A DNA stretch of 64,000 nucleotides from an uncultured Modestobacter sp. (GCF_947486615.1 NZ_CANKUD010000002.1:62001-126000); one strand, 5' to 3'. Positions 51,817-60,863 are shown, numbered from the stretch's first letter. A program made the numbers and translations. The notes: a model not told the origin generated them from the sequence alone.

Positions 51817-52829
51817 GCCGCCGGATGGACAAGCGGTCCGACGAGGACGACGTCCGGGTCCGGCCCACCAAGCACGGCTCCCGCCCGCGCACCCGCACCC
51901 GGCCGGCGCACGAGGAGGCCGTGCCCGGGCTGGTGGTCGCCGTCGACCGCGGCCGGATGACCGTCCGCGTGCAGGGCCCCGAGGGCAGCCCGGTCGAGGT
52001 GACCGCGATGCGTGCCCGGGAGCTGGGCAAGCACGGCGTGGTGGTCGGTGACCGGGTGCGGGTGGTGGGCGACACCTCCGGGCGCACCGACAGCCTGGCC
52101 CGGATCGTCACCATCGCCGACCGGGTCACCTCGCTGCGCCGCACCGCCGACGACACCGACCCGACCGAGCGGATCGTGGTCGCCAACGCCGACCAGCTGG
52201 TGGTCGTGACCTCGATCGCCGACCCCGAGCCCGCGCTGGGGTTCCTCGACCGCTGCCTGGTCGCCGCCTACGCCGGTGGGCTCGAGCCGCTGCTGGTGCT
52301 GACCAAGAACGACCTGGCCAGCGCCCAGCCGCTGCTGGACCGCTACGCCGGCCTGGAGGTCGACGCGGTGCCGATGTCCCCCGCCGCGCCGCTGGAGGAC
52401 CTGGTGGCCAGGCTCCGCGACAAGACGAGCGTGCTGGTCGGGCAGTCCGGCGTCGGCAAGTCGACGCTGTTCAACCGGCTGGTGCCCGGCGCCTTCCGGG
52501 CCACCGGCGACGTCAGCAAGATCGGCAAGGGCCGGCACACGTCGTCCTCGGCGGTGCTGCTGGACCTGCCCGGCGGCGGCACGCTCATCGACACTCCCGG
52601 GATCCGCTCTTTCGGCCTGGCGCACGTCACCGCCGGCGACGTCCTCGCCGCCTTCGACGACCTGGCCGAGGCCTCGGCCGACTGCCCGCCGATGTGCGGG
52701 CACACCGCCGAGGACCCCGGCTGCGCGCTCGACCCGTGGGCCGCCGCCGGACCGCCCGCCCGGAGTGAGCGCCTGGCCAGCTTCCGCCGGCTCCTCACCG
52801 CTGTCGGCCAGCTCGCCCCTGGCCACTGA
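51813..52829 (+). CDS. rsgA: Ribosome small-subunit biogenesis GTPase RsgA
   Basis: A 338-residue circularly permuted GTPase acting late in 30S assembly. An OB-fold is followed by motifs in permuted order: G4 LVLTKNDLASAQ, G1 VGQSGVGKSTLFNRL, G2/G3 GKGRHTSSSAVLL and LIDTPGIRSFGL. A C-terminal zinc site is CPPMCGHTAEDPGC. It follows aroA by 39 bases and is probably co-transcribed. A stop-linked palindromic element closes the unit. Confidence 0.96.
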   Translation: MSRRMDKRSDEDDVRVRPTKHGSRPRTRTRPAHEEAVPGLVVAVDRGRMTVRVQGPEGSPVEVTAMRARELGKHGVVVGDRVRVVGDTSGRTDSLARIVTIADRVTSLRRTADDTDPTERIVVANADQLVVVTSIADPEPALGFLDRCLVAAYAGGLEPLLVLTKNDLASAQPLLDRYAGLEVDAVPMSPAAPLEDLVARLRDKTSVLVGQSGVGKSTLFNRLVPGAFRATGDVSKIGKGRHTSSSAVLLDLPGGGTLIDTPGIRSFGLAHVTAGDVLAAFDDLAEASADCPPMCGHTAEDPGCALDPWAAAGPPARSERLASFRRLLTAVGQLAPGH

Positions 52830-52905
52830 AGAAGGACCCCCCCACCCCTCGCTCCGCTCGGCGCGGGCCCCTGCAAGGGGGCCGTTCCAGCACGTCACCA
52901 AGCTC
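52830..52905 (+). terminator. Stop-codon-linked palindromic element, copy 3
   Basis: TGA-AG-AAGGACC opening; CTCGCTCCGCTCGGCGCGGG loop; GCAAGGGGGCC closing arm; CGTTCCAGCACGTCACC tail. The left arm has decayed (a C-run replaces CCTTCC), so only five or so G/C pairs remain. An intact terminator follows at 52946. Confidence 0.7.
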
Positions 52906-52945
52906 GGGGCGGGGACCTGCGGGGGGCCGGGCAGCAGCGAGTGCT

Positions 52946-52987
52946 GACCTGACGACTTCTGGGCCGTGGGCCTGACGTCGTCAGGTC
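52946..52987. terminator. Convergent terminator rsgA / peptidase E-like
   Basis: GACCTGACGAC (52946-52956) and GTCGTCAGGTC (52977-52987), a perfect 11-bp stem with a 20-base loop. Confidence 0.75.
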
Positions 52988-53004
52988 GACAGTCGGGAGG
53001 ACGG

Positions 53005-53736
53005 TCAGATGGCCCGCGGGGTGATCGGCCGTTCGAGGACGCCGCCGGCGCCGTCGGGGTCGACGCGCCAGGCGCGGGCGCCGGGACGGACGGTCACCGC
53101 CTCGACCAGCTCGGTGCCCAGGTAGTGCAGGCCGACCCCGTCCTCGGTGGCCAGACCGCCGGGCAGCTCCCCCGCCGCCACCATCCGGCGGTACGCCGCC
53201 CGGCGCGGCTGCTCGGCGGAGTCGTCGTGCACCGCGTTGCTGTGCGGCAGCAGCCCCAACCCCTCGGTGAACGGCGCCAGCCGCGCCGACCAGGCGTCGG
53301 TCGGCCCGCCCGCGTGCCAGCAGAGGCTGCCCGCGCTCGGGCCGGCCAGCAGGACCCCGGCGTCCCAGCATTCCCGCAGCGCGTCGGGGAGGCCGTGCGC
53401 CCGCCAGACCGCCATCAGGTTCACCACGCTGCCGCCCTCGACCAGGACGACGTCCTGGGTGAGCAGGTGACTGCGCACGTCGGGCACGCTCGGCTGCGGG
53501 AACAGCGTCAGCACGCTGAGCACGACGTCGTCCCGGCCGCCGAAGACCCGCTGGTAGGCCGAGACCGCGGCCGGGTCGTCGCCCACCGCCGTCGGCACGT
53601 AGCAGAGCCGCACCGGGCCCTCCGTCTGCCGTCGCGCCGCACCGAGCGCGAGCACGTGCTCCAGCAGCGGCCGGTTACCCCGCTCGCCCGGCTGGGGCGT
53701 CAGCACGCCCGAGAAGGCGAACACCTGCCTGCGCAC
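53005..53736 (-). CDS. Peptidase E-like (S51) protein
   Basis: A 243-residue protein of the dipeptidase E / cyanophycinase class. The nucleophile serine lies in LLAGPSAGSLCWHAGG; VFAFSGVLTPQPGERG, LCYVPTAVGDDPAA and QDVVLVEGGSVVNLMAVWR are the other conserved parts. Family members cut N-terminal Asp-X dipeptides. GTG at 53736 with a GGGAGGA site is chosen. Confidence 0.85.
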   Translation of the reverse strand: MRRQVFAFSGVLTPQPGERGNRPLLEHVLALGAARRQTEGPVRLCYVPTAVGDDPAAVSAYQRVFGGRDDVVLSVLTLFPQPSVPDVRSHLLTQDVVLVEGGSVVNLMAVWRAHGLPDALRECWDAGVLLAGPSAGSLCWHAGGPTDAWSARLAPFTEGLGLLPHSNAVHDDSAEQPRRAAYRRMVAAGELPGGLATEDGVGLHYLGTELVEAVTVRPGARAWRVDPDGAGGVLERPITPRAI

Positions 53737-53784
53737 CCTGGTTCCTCCCGTTCTCCGCCCGGGCACCCGGTGTCCCGGCCGGAC

Positions 53785-54321
53785 TCAGACCTCGACGTAG
53801 CCGCCGCTGCGCCAGTAGACCCCCGACTCACGCGTCAGCAGCCCCTCGTCCACCAGATATCGGCGGAGCGCGGCCACGTCGGGGTGCCAGGCGGCCAGCA
53901 GCGCGTTGACCTCCCGCTCGGGGTACCGGACGCCGACCTCGAACACGTGCACCAGGTGCTCCAGCACCACCAGCCGCTTGCTCCGCTGGGTCGGGACGGA
54001 GACCAGTCGCCCGTCCCGCAGGAAGGCCCGCAGCACCGCGTCCTGCTCCGGGTCCGCCGACAGCGGCTCGACCGGCGGTGCGGTGGCGGCAGCGGCCCGG
54101 GCGGCGGCACCGAACTGCTCGGTGTGCAGGGCCAGCGCGTGCCCGTCCCGGTGGACCAGCCCGGCGCGGGCCAGCCGGCGGGCGGCCAGCGCGACGTCCT
54201 TCAGCGACAGGCCGGAGACCCCGGCGACGTCCTCGATCGTGCCGGCGCCGAGCGCCAGGGCCGCGACCACCTTCAGCCGCGCCGGGTCCGCGAGCAGCCC
54301 GACGATCGTCCCTGCCTCCAT
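53785..54321 (-). CDS. Winged-helix regulator with DUF2087 domain
   Basis: A 178-residue protein. The N-terminal ArsR-like winged helix (about 1-75: LLADPARLKVVAALALG and LSLKDVALAARRLARAGLV) is followed by DUF2087 (about 105-178: RSKRLVVLEHLVHVFEVG, YPEREVNALLAAWHPDVAAL and GLLTRESGVYWR). The function is unknown; it presumably controls transcription. TACCGT (54333..54328) lies 6 bases before the ATG, so it is probably leaderless. Confidence 0.87.
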   Translation of the reverse strand: MEAGTIVGLLADPARLKVVAALALGAGTIEDVAGVSGLSLKDVALAARRLARAGLVHRDGHALALHTEQFGAAARAAAATAPPVEPLSADPEQDAVLRAFLRDGRLVSVPTQRSKRLVVLEHLVHVFEVGVRYPEREVNALLAAWHPDVAALRRYLVDEGLLTRESGVYWRSGGYVEV

Positions 54322-54384
54322 CCCCCGACGGTATCCGGGCACGCAGACGCATCGCCGCAGCGGCCGCGGGGTAGGTGGCCGGTC

Positions 54385-54567
54385 ATGGTGAGCCCGATCG
54401 ACATCCAGAAGGCCCTGTCCGGCATCGACTACCCGGCGAAGAAGGACGACGTGGTCGCCCACGCCGAGTCCCACGGCGGCAGCGACGACGTCCTCGAGGC
54501 CCTCAAGGGCATCGACGACCAGGAGTACGACACCCCCGCGGCGGTGAGCAAGGCCGTCTTCGACTGA
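54385..54567 (+). CDS. DUF2795 small protein
   Basis: A 60-residue acidic protein, MVSPIDIQKALSGIDYPAKK with the DUF2795 ending EALKGIDDQEYDTPAAVSKA. The family is widespread in actinobacteria, with no known function. No ribosome site is visible. Its stop is followed by the longest copy of the palindromic element. Confidence 0.82.
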   Translation: MVSPIDIQKALSGIDYPAKKDDVVAHAESHGGSDDVLEALKGIDDQEYDTPAAVSKAVFD

Positions 54568-54677
54568 GGAAGGGCCCTCTTCCTCCCCACCCTTCGCACG
54601 CTCGGGGCGGGCCCCTGGAAGGGGGCCGTCCCAGCGCGTCACGAGGCTGTTGCGAGGGAGCCGTTCCAGCACGTCAC
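54568..54677 (+). terminator. Stop-codon-linked palindromic element, copy 4, with duplicated tail
   Basis: TGA-GG-AAGGGCC opening. GGCCCTCTTCC pairs with GGAAGGGGGCC with one G-T wobble. The loop has CTTCGCACGCTCGGGGCGGG. The tail motif CCGTCCCAGCGCGTCAC is repeated as CCGTTCCAGCACGTCACC about 40 bases on, showing a partial duplication. Confidence 0.75.
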
Positions 54678-54724
54678 CGGCGGCGGTCGGGGGCCGGGTG
54701 GCCCCCGACCGCTAGGTTCGGGTC

Positions 54725-55543
54725 ATGACGGCTGGCCAGCGGGGGTACAACGAGGACATGCGGCTGGCCCACGTGCTGGCCGACCAGGCGGACGCGATCA
54801 GCCTGGACCGGTTCCGGGCGCAGGACCTCGAGGTGGAGACCAAGCCGGACCTGACCCCGGTCACCGACGCCGACCGCGCCGTCGAGGAGCAGCTGCGCAG
54901 CACGCTGGCCCGGGCCCGCACCCGGGACGCGGTGCTCGGCGAGGAGTTCGGCAGCACCGGCCGCGGCGACCGACGGTGGGTCATCGACCCGATCGACGGC
55001 ACGAAGAACTTCGTCCGCGGGGTGCCCGTGTGGGCGACGCTGATCGCGCTGCTGGACGGCGACGTGCCGGTGGCCGGCCTGGTGTCGGCGCCGGCGCTGA
55101 ACCGGCGCTGGTGGGCGGCGGCCGGCACCGGCGCCTGGACCGGGCGGCGGCTGGAGAACGCCACCCGCTGCACCGTCTCCCGGGTCGGCAGCCTGGCCGA
55201 CGCGAGCCTGTCCTACTCCAGCCTGTCCGGCTGGGAGGAGCGTGGCCGGCTCGACCCGTTCCTGGACCTGACCCGGGCGGTGTGGCGCACCCGCGCCTAC
55301 GGCGACTTCTGGAGCTACATGATGGTGGCCGAGGGCGCCGTCGACGTGGCCTGCGAGCCGGAGGTCTCGCTGTGGGACCTGGCCGCGCTCGACGTGATCG
55401 TCCGCGAGGCCGGCGGCACCTTCAGCGACCTGGACGGCAACGCCGGGCCGGCCGGCGGCAGCGCCGTGGCCAGCAACGGCGTCCTGCACCCCGACGTGCT
55501 GACGGCGCTCGCCCCCCGGGAGGGACGAGCACCGTCGGTGTGA
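54725..55543 (+). CDS. hisN: Histidinol-phosphatase, inositol-monophosphatase type
   Basis: A 272-residue metal-dependent phosphatase doing the penultimate histidine step. Motifs are [53 protein letters not shown] and [20 protein letters not shown]; the N-FVRG pattern separates HisN from general inositol phosphatases. TAGGTT (54713-54718) sits 6 bases before the ATG with no ribosome site, so it looks leaderless. Confidence 0.92.
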   Translation: MTAGQRGYNEDMRLAHVLADQADAISLDRFRAQDLEVETKPDLTPVTDADRAVEEQLRSTLARARTRDAVLGEEFGSTGRGDRRWVIDPIDGTKNFVRGVPVWATLIALLDGDVPVAGLVSAPALNRRWWAAAGTGAWTGRRLENATRCTVSRVGSLADASLSYSSLSGWEERGRLDPFLDLTRAVWRTRAYGDFWSYMMVAEGAVDVACEPEVSLWDLAALDVIVREAGGTFSDLDGNAGPAGGSAVASNGVLHPDVLTALAPREGRAPSV

Positions 55544-55553
55544 GCCGGACCGG

Positions 55554-55733
55554 TCAGCGCACCGGGCCCGAGCCGCCGCGGCCACCCTGCAGCCGGCGCC
55601 GCACGTCGTCGATCTTGGCGCGGTTCTTCGGGTCACTGGCCAGCTGCTGGGCCTTCTCCGTCGCCTGACGGATGACCTGCTTGCCCTTCGGGCTGTTCGC
55701 GAACTGCATGACCTTGTTCATCAGCGACGCCAT
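55554..55733 (-). CDS. Conserved small basic actinobacterial protein
   Basis: A 59-residue protein, starting MASLMNKVMQFANSPKGKQV, continuing IRQATEKAQQLASDPKNRAK and ending IDDVRRRLQGGRGGSGPVR. It reads as a single amphipathic helical, Lys/Arg/Gln-rich protein with a Gly-rich tail. Similar short proteins are common in actinobacterial genomes, without known function. It converges on hisN with a 10-base gap. The coding call rests on its composition and start position; it is too short for most gene finders. Confidence 0.65.
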   Translation of the reverse strand: MASLMNKVMQFANSPKGKQVIRQATEKAQQLASDPKNRAKIDDVRRRLQGGRGGSGPVR

Positions 55734-55831
55734 GACGCGCCCACCCCCTGGTCGTCCGGGGAGCCCCGGTGGGCTCCGCTCATCGCGTCAACGGTGCCGG
55801 CGCGCCCGGCGTTCCGCGCGTCGGCCGGGGC

Positions 55832-57217
55832 TCAGCCGGGAGCCCGGCCCCACCGTTCCCGGACCTCCTGCATCGCCGGGCCCCGAGGCTCGACGACGGG
55901 CCCGACCACCCGCTGCGGGGTCAGCTGCTCCCCCACCCCACGGGCGGCGAGCACCGCGGCCCCGGCGGCCGAGGCGCTGCGCACCTGCACGTGCTGCACC
56001 GCCCGGCCCAGCACGTCGGCCAGCACCTGCTGGACGCCGTCGTCGCGGGCCCCACCGCCGGTGAGCACGACCACCTCGTCACCGTCCGGGCCGAGCAGGT
56101 CGAGCCCGACGGCCACGGCGCAGGCGACGCCCTCCAGCGCGGCCCGGGCCAGGTCCGCCCGGGTCGTGTCGGCCGACAGCCCGGACCAGCCGCCACGGTC
56201 GGTCGGGCCGGCCACCCCGCCCCGCTCGCCGGTGAGGAAAGGGCGGAAGACCACGCCGCCGGCCCCCGGCGGCGACGCGTCGAGGCTGCCGGCGAACGCC
56301 GCCCAGTCCAGGCCGAGCACCGACTGCACCCAGGCCCACGCGGTGCCGGCGTTCTGCAGCGCGGCCATCGCGTACCAGCCGTCCTCGGCGTCGGCGAAGC
56401 AGTGGACGACCGGGTCCGGCGCGGGCCGCGCGGGTACCCCCGGCCGGAGCACCTGCGCGCCGGACCCCAGGTTGACCTGCGTGCCGGCCCGGGTACCGGC
56501 GGCCAGCAGCGCCAGCGGGGTGTCCGCGCCGCCGACCACCACCGGCACCTCGCCCACCGGCAGCCGGGCCGTGCCGACCACCTCGTGCCCCGGCCGCACC
56601 GCCGGCAGCAGGGCGGCGTCCACGCCGGCGGCCGCGACGGCCGGGGCCGACCAGCGCTCACCGGGGACGTCCCACAGCAGCGTGGCCGTGGCGTCGCTGC
56701 GATCGGTGACCGCCGGGTCGGCACCGGGGACGAGGGTGGCCCGCACGGCGTCCTTGGGCAGCAGCACCGCCGCCGCCTGCGCCACGAGCTCCGGCCGGTG
56801 CCGAGCCAGCCACGCCAGCATCGGCCCGGTCATCCCGGGGGCCAGCGGGTTCGCCAGCGCCGCCCGGTCCGCCGCCGGCAGCTGCCGCCAGCGGTCCAGC
56901 TCGCCCGCCGCGCGGCGGTCGGGCCACAGCAGCGCGGGGGCCAGCGCCGTCCCGTCCGCGTCGACCAGGACGGCGCCGTGCATCTGCCCGGCCAGCCCCA
57001 GCGCCCTCACCCGGCGGCCGCCCAGCTGCCCGGCCAGCTCGACCAGGGCGCCGTCCAGCGCGCGCCGCCAGCCGGACACCTCGGCCTGCGCCCAGCCCGG
57101 CCGCGGCCGATCGACCGGGTAGGCCGCCTCGACTTCGGCCACCACCGCGCCGTCCGGGTCGAGGGCGGCGAGCTTCAGGCCGCTGGTGCCCAGGTCCGCA
57201 CCGAGGACGACGGTCAT
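55832..57217 (-). CDS. xylB: FGGY-family carbohydrate kinase, xylulokinase-like
   Basis: A 461-residue sugar kinase. VVLGADLGTSGLKLAALD is the phosphate-1 motif, LGLAGQMHGAVLVD the xylulokinase-type signature, GADTPLALLAAGTRAGTQVNLGSG phosphate-2 and VVLTGGGARDDGVQQVLADV the adenosine motif. Xylulose is the likely substrate, but no xylose isomerase or transporter is present. The ATG at 57217 is preferred over 57265, which adds a non-family tail. Confidence 0.85.
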   Translation of the reverse strand: MTVVLGADLGTSGLKLAALDPDGAVVAEVEAAYPVDRPRPGWAQAEVSGWRRALDGALVELAGQLGGRRVRALGLAGQMHGAVLVDADGTALAPALLWPDRRAAGELDRWRQLPAADRAALANPLAPGMTGPMLAWLARHRPELVAQAAAVLLPKDAVRATLVPGADPAVTDRSDATATLLWDVPGERWSAPAVAAAGVDAALLPAVRPGHEVVGTARLPVGEVPVVVGGADTPLALLAAGTRAGTQVNLGSGAQVLRPGVPARPAPDPVVHCFADAEDGWYAMAALQNAGTAWAWVQSVLGLDWAAFAGSLDASPPGAGGVVFRPFLTGERGGVAGPTDRGGWSGLSADTTRADLARAALEGVACAVAVGLDLLGPDGDEVVVLTGGGARDDGVQQVLADVLGRAVQHVQVRSASAAGAAVLAARGVGEQLTPQRVVGPVVEPRGPAMQEVRERWGRAPG

Positions 57218-57295
57218 CGGCTGCCGGTCACCGCCTGCCGGGTCGCTGCGCCATGGCCCGATCATGGCCTCGGCCGGAGGTCCTCGCGCGCCGGC

Positions 57296-57997
57296 TCAGC
57301 TGCCGCGCAGCACCCCGGTGGCGGTGAGCTCCTCGGCGATGTCGCGGAGCTTGACGTTGCTGCGCTGCGAGGCGTGGGTCAGCAGGGTGAAGGCCTGCTC
57401 CGAGGTGACCTTGTACCGCTCCATCAGGATGCCCTTGGCCTGCTCGATCACCGCACGGGAGGCCATCGCCTGGCGCATGTTCGCCACGTCGTCGGTCGCC
57501 CGGGCCGCGGCCTCGGCGTTGCCCACGGCGATCGCGACGAAGGCCGCGACCTCCTCGCCGATCGCGACGTCGGCGGCACCGAAGGCCCCCGGCCGGCGGG
57601 CGTAGTTGTTCAGCGCCCCGATCGTCGCGCCCTGGAACGGCAGCGGGATCGACAGCGAGCTGTACACCCCCAGCCCCGCGACCTGCCGCGCGTAGTCGGG
57701 CCAGCGGTCCTCGTGCCGCATGTCCTCCACGAGGAAGACCTCCCCGGACCGCCCCGCGTCGAGGCACGGGCCGTACCCGCGCTCGTACTGCAGCTCATCG
57801 GCGTCCATCGCGATCTGCCCGTCATAGGCAGCGGTGAAGGCACGCTCGTCACGGATCAGCGTGATCGAGGTGGCCTCGGCACCGGGGATCGCACGGTGGG
57901 AGATCTGGACGATCTCGGTCAACACCTCGGGCAGCTCCCGCCCCACGAGGACGACGCCCGCCAGCTCTTGGTGCAGGGCGCCAAGGCTCTCGGTCAT
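57296..57997 (-). CDS. GAF-ANTAR RNA-binding antiterminator-type regulator
   Basis: A 233-residue protein. A GAF domain (about 20-160: EATSITLIRDERAFTAAYDG and LQYERGYGPCLDAGRSGEV) is followed by an ANTAR domain (about 170-225: ALASRAVIEQAKGILMER-type, here AMASRAVIEQAKGILMERY, and AFTLLTHASQRSNVKLRDIA). ANTAR proteins bind paired RNA hairpins to prevent termination. It lacks a receiver domain, so it senses a ligand rather than PdtaS phosphorylation. The 234-base gap upstream shows no clear paired-hairpin target. Confidence 0.93.
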   Translation of the reverse strand: MTESLGALHQELAGVVLVGRELPEVLTEIVQISHRAIPGAEATSITLIRDERAFTAAYDGQIAMDADELQYERGYGPCLDAGRSGEVFLVEDMRHEDRWPDYARQVAGLGVYSSLSIPLPFQGATIGALNNYARRPGAFGAADVAIGEEVAAFVAIAVGNAEAAARATDDVANMRQAMASRAVIEQAKGILMERYKVTSEQAFTLLTHASQRSNVKLRDIAEELTATGVLRGS

Positions 57998-58231
57998 CGT
58001 CTCGGGGGTCCCTCTCCACAGCGGCGGGTGGGCCGTTGGTTCGACGTCCGCCTCGCCGGGGGCAGGCCCGACCGGCCGGACGAGGGTATACGCCGTAAAG
58101 GGACCAACCGCACACCGAGCCGGTCCGGGCGCCACCTGCCACCCTGATGCCTCCGCGGGCGTCTGGTGGGATGGTCGGGTCAGCCGGTGCGCGCGATCCG
58201 CCGCCGGCCCACCCGCAGAGCAGGAGACCCC

Positions 58232-59629
58232 GTGCAGTACGCCGAGTCCGTCGTCGAGCTCATCGGCGACACCCCGCTGGTCCGGCTCAACTCCGTCACC
58301 GCCCACCTGGGCCCGGACGCGCCGCTGGTGCTGGCCAAGGTCGAGTACGTCAACCCCGGCGGCTCGGTGAAGGACCGGATCGCGGTGCGGATGATCGAGG
58401 CCGCCGAGGCGTCCGGGGCCCTCCAGCCGGGCGGCACGATCATCGAGCCGACCAGCGGCAACACCGGCATCGGCCTGGCCATCGTCGCCCAGACACGCGG
58501 CTACAAGTGCATCTTCGTGTGCCCGGACAAGGTCGGCCAGGAGAAGATCAACGTGCTCAAGGCCTACGGCGCCGAGGTGCACGTCTGCCCCACCGCCGTC
58601 GACCCGGCCGACCCGCGCTCCTACTACTCGGTCTCCGACCGGCTGGCCCGGGAGACCGAGGGTGGCTGGAAGGCCGACCAGTACGCCAACCCGAACAACC
58701 CCCGGTCGCACTACGAGACGACCGGGCCGGAGATCTGGACGCAGACCGAGGGGAAGATCACCCACTTCGTCACCGGCGCGGGCACCGGCGGCACCATCTC
58801 CGGCGTCGGCCGCTACCTCAAGGAGGCCAGCGGCGGCCGGGTGCAGGTGATCGGCGCGGACCCGGAGGGCTCGGTCTACTCCGGCGGCACCGGCCGGCCG
58901 TACCTGGTCGAAGGCGTCGGGGAGGACTTCTGGCCCGAGGCCTACGACAAGTCGATCGCCGACGAGATCGTCGCGGTCTCCGACGGCGACTCCTTCGCGA
59001 TGACCCGGCGGCTGGCCCGCGAGGAGGGGCTGCTGGTCGGCGGCTCCTGCGGGATGGCCGTCGTGGCGGCCCTGCGGGTGGCCGAGCGGCTGACCAAGGA
59101 CGACGTCCTGGTGGTGCTGCTGCCCGACGGCGGCCGCGGCTACCTGAACAAGATCTTCAACGACCAGTGGATGGCCGACTACGGCTTCCTGACCGAGTCC
59201 GGCGGGGAGACCGTCGGTGAGCTGCTGTCGGCGAAGGCGGGCGAGACGCCGGACCTGGTGCACACCCACCCGAACGAGACGGTGCGCGACGCGATCGACA
59301 TCCTGCGCGAGTACGGGGTGAGCCAGCTGCCGGTGGTCAAGGCCGAGCCCCCGGTGACCGCCGGGGAGGTGGTCGGCTCGGTCGCCGAGAAGACGCTGCT
59401 GGACGCCCTGTTCACCGGCCGCGCCACGCTCGCCGACCCGGTGGAGCGGCACATGTCGCCCCCGCTGCCGATCATCGGCTCCGGCGAGCCGGTCTCGGCC
59501 GCGGTCGGGGCCCTGGGTGACGCCGACGCCCTGCTGGTGCACGTCGACGGCAAGCCGGCCGGCGTGGTCACCCGCCAGGACGTGCTGGGCCACCTGGTCG
59601 ACATCCCGACCCCGGCGGCGCAGTCGTGA
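58232..59629 (+). CDS. Cystathionine beta-synthase
   Basis: A 465-residue PLP enzyme condensing serine and homocysteine. The PLP lysine is in NPGGSVKDRIAVRM, with EPTSGNTGIGLAIV and GAGTGGTISGVGRYL. A C-terminal pair of CBS domains (about 335-460) begins with HPNETVRDAIDILREYGVSQL. GGAG lies 8 bases before the GTG. It overlaps the next gene (GTGA), forming a transsulfuration operon. Confidence 0.94.
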   Translation: MQYAESVVELIGDTPLVRLNSVTAHLGPDAPLVLAKVEYVNPGGSVKDRIAVRMIEAAEASGALQPGGTIIEPTSGNTGIGLAIVAQTRGYKCIFVCPDKVGQEKINVLKAYGAEVHVCPTAVDPADPRSYYSVSDRLARETEGGWKADQYANPNNPRSHYETTGPEIWTQTEGKITHFVTGAGTGGTISGVGRYLKEASGGRVQVIGADPEGSVYSGGTGRPYLVEGVGEDFWPEAYDKSIADEIVAVSDGDSFAMTRRLAREEGLLVGGSCGMAVVAALRVAERLTKDDVLVVLLPDGGRGYLNKIFNDQWMADYGFLTESGGETVGELLSAKAGETPDLVHTHPNETVRDAIDILREYGVSQLPVVKAEPPVTAGEVVGSVAEKTLLDALFTGRATLADPVERHMSPPLPIIGSGEPVSAAVGALGDADALLVHVDGKPAGVVTRQDVLGHLVDIPTPAAQS

Positions 59630-60765
59630 CCGGCTTCAACACCCGGGCGATCCACGCCGGGCAGGAGCCCGACCCGGCCACCGGCGCGGTCATCCCGCCG
59701 GTGCACCTCACCACCACCTACAAGCAGGACGGCGTCGGCGGGCTGCGCGGCGGCTACGAGTACAGCCGCAGCGCCAACCCCACCCGGGACACCCTGCAGA
59801 CCGCGCTGGCCTCGCTGGAGCAGGGCACCCGCGGGATGACGTTCGCCTCCGGGCTGGCCGCCGAGGACACCCTGCTGCGCACCGTGTGCCGGCCGGGTGA
59901 CCAGGTGGTGCTCGGCGGCGACGCCTACGGCGGCACCTACCGGCTGATCTCCCGGGTGCTCGAGCCGTGGGGCGTCACGCACACCCCGGTCGACCTCAAC
60001 GACCTCGACGCCGTCCGGGCCGCCGTCGCGCCGGAGAACGTCCGGGTGGTCTGGTGCGAGACGCCCAGCAACCCGCTGCTCAACGTCTCCGACATCGCCG
60101 CGCTGGCCGAGATCGTGCACGCCTCCGGGACGCTGCTGGTCGTCGACAACACCTTCGCCAGCCCCTACCTGCAGCAGCCGCTGACGCTGGGCGCCGACGT
60201 CGTCGTGCACTCCACGACGAAGTACCTCGGCGGGCACTCCGACGTCGTGGGCGGGGCACTGGTGGTCGCCGACGCCGAGCTCGGCGAGCGGCTGGCCTAC
60301 CACCAGAACGCGATGGGCGCGGTCAACGGCCCGTTCGACGCCTGGCTGGTGCTGCGCAGCCTGAAGACCCTCGGCGTCCGGATGGACCGGCACAGCGCGA
60401 ACGCCGGCCGGATCGCCGAGTGGCTGCTGGCGCACCCTGCGGTGGGCGACGTGCTCTACCCGGGGCTGCCGCAGCACCGCAACCACGACATCGCGGCGAA
60501 GCAGATGTCCGGCTTCGGCGGGATGATCTCGTTCCGGCTGAAGGCGGGCGAGGAGGCGGCGCTGCGGGTGTGCGAGCGCGCACAGCTGTTCACCCTGGCC
60601 GAGTCACTGGGCGGCGTGGAGTCGCTGATCGAGCACCCGCACCGGATGACCCACGCCAGCGCCGCCGGCTCCCCGCTGGAGGTGCCGGCCGACCTGGTCC
60701 GCCTGTCCGTCGGCATCGAGGACGTCGACGACCTGCTGGCCGACCTGGACCAGGCGCTGTCCTGA
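59626..60765 (+). CDS. metB: Cystathionine gamma-lyase / gamma-synthase
   Basis: A 379-residue Cys/Met-metabolism PLP enzyme. YEYSRSANPTRDTLQTALAS, the PLP lysine region VVVHSTTKYLGGHSDVVGG, and LGGVESLIEHPHRMTHAS are canonical. Pairing with cystathionine beta-synthase suggests the lyase direction (cystathionine to cysteine), although actinobacterial members are often annotated as MetB. Sequence alone does not decide between the two. Confidence 0.92.
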   Translation: MTGFNTRAIHAGQEPDPATGAVIPPVHLTTTYKQDGVGGLRGGYEYSRSANPTRDTLQTALASLEQGTRGMTFASGLAAEDTLLRTVCRPGDQVVLGGDAYGGTYRLISRVLEPWGVTHTPVDLNDLDAVRAAVAPENVRVVWCETPSNPLLNVSDIAALAEIVHASGTLLVVDNTFASPYLQQPLTLGADVVVHSTTKYLGGHSDVVGGALVVADAELGERLAYHQNAMGAVNGPFDAWLVLRSLKTLGVRMDRHSANAGRIAEWLLAHPAVGDVLYPGLPQHRNHDIAAKQMSGFGGMISFRLKAGEEAALRVCERAQLFTLAESLGGVESLIEHPHRMTHASAAGSPLEVPADLVRLSVGIEDVDDLLADLDQALS

Positions 60766-60778
60766 TCCGACGCGCACT

Positions 60779-60831
60779 GTTGGTCCCCCAGTGCTGTCTC
60801 CCGGCACGGGACACCGCACTGGGCGACCAAC
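60779..60831 (+). terminator. Long terminator hairpin after the transsulfuration operon
   Basis: Stem segments GTTGGTC, CCAGTGC and TGTC on the left pair with GACA, GCACTGG and GACCAAC on the right, separated by 2-base internal loops, giving 18 pairs. Confidence 0.8.
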
Positions 60832-60863
60832 GGCGCTGCCTCTGTGTCGAGGTCTGGCCGGAC

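Noticed and set aside
50229-52901. An 890-codon minus-strand open frame opposite aroA-rsgA
   Set aside because: Composition is His/Gly/Asp/Arg repeats without any domain; it is the shadow of two well-supported plus-strand genes.
57998-58231. SAM or SAH riboswitch ahead of the transsulfuration operon
   Set aside because: No SAM-I, SAM-II, SAM-IV or SAH consensus was recognisable in the gap.
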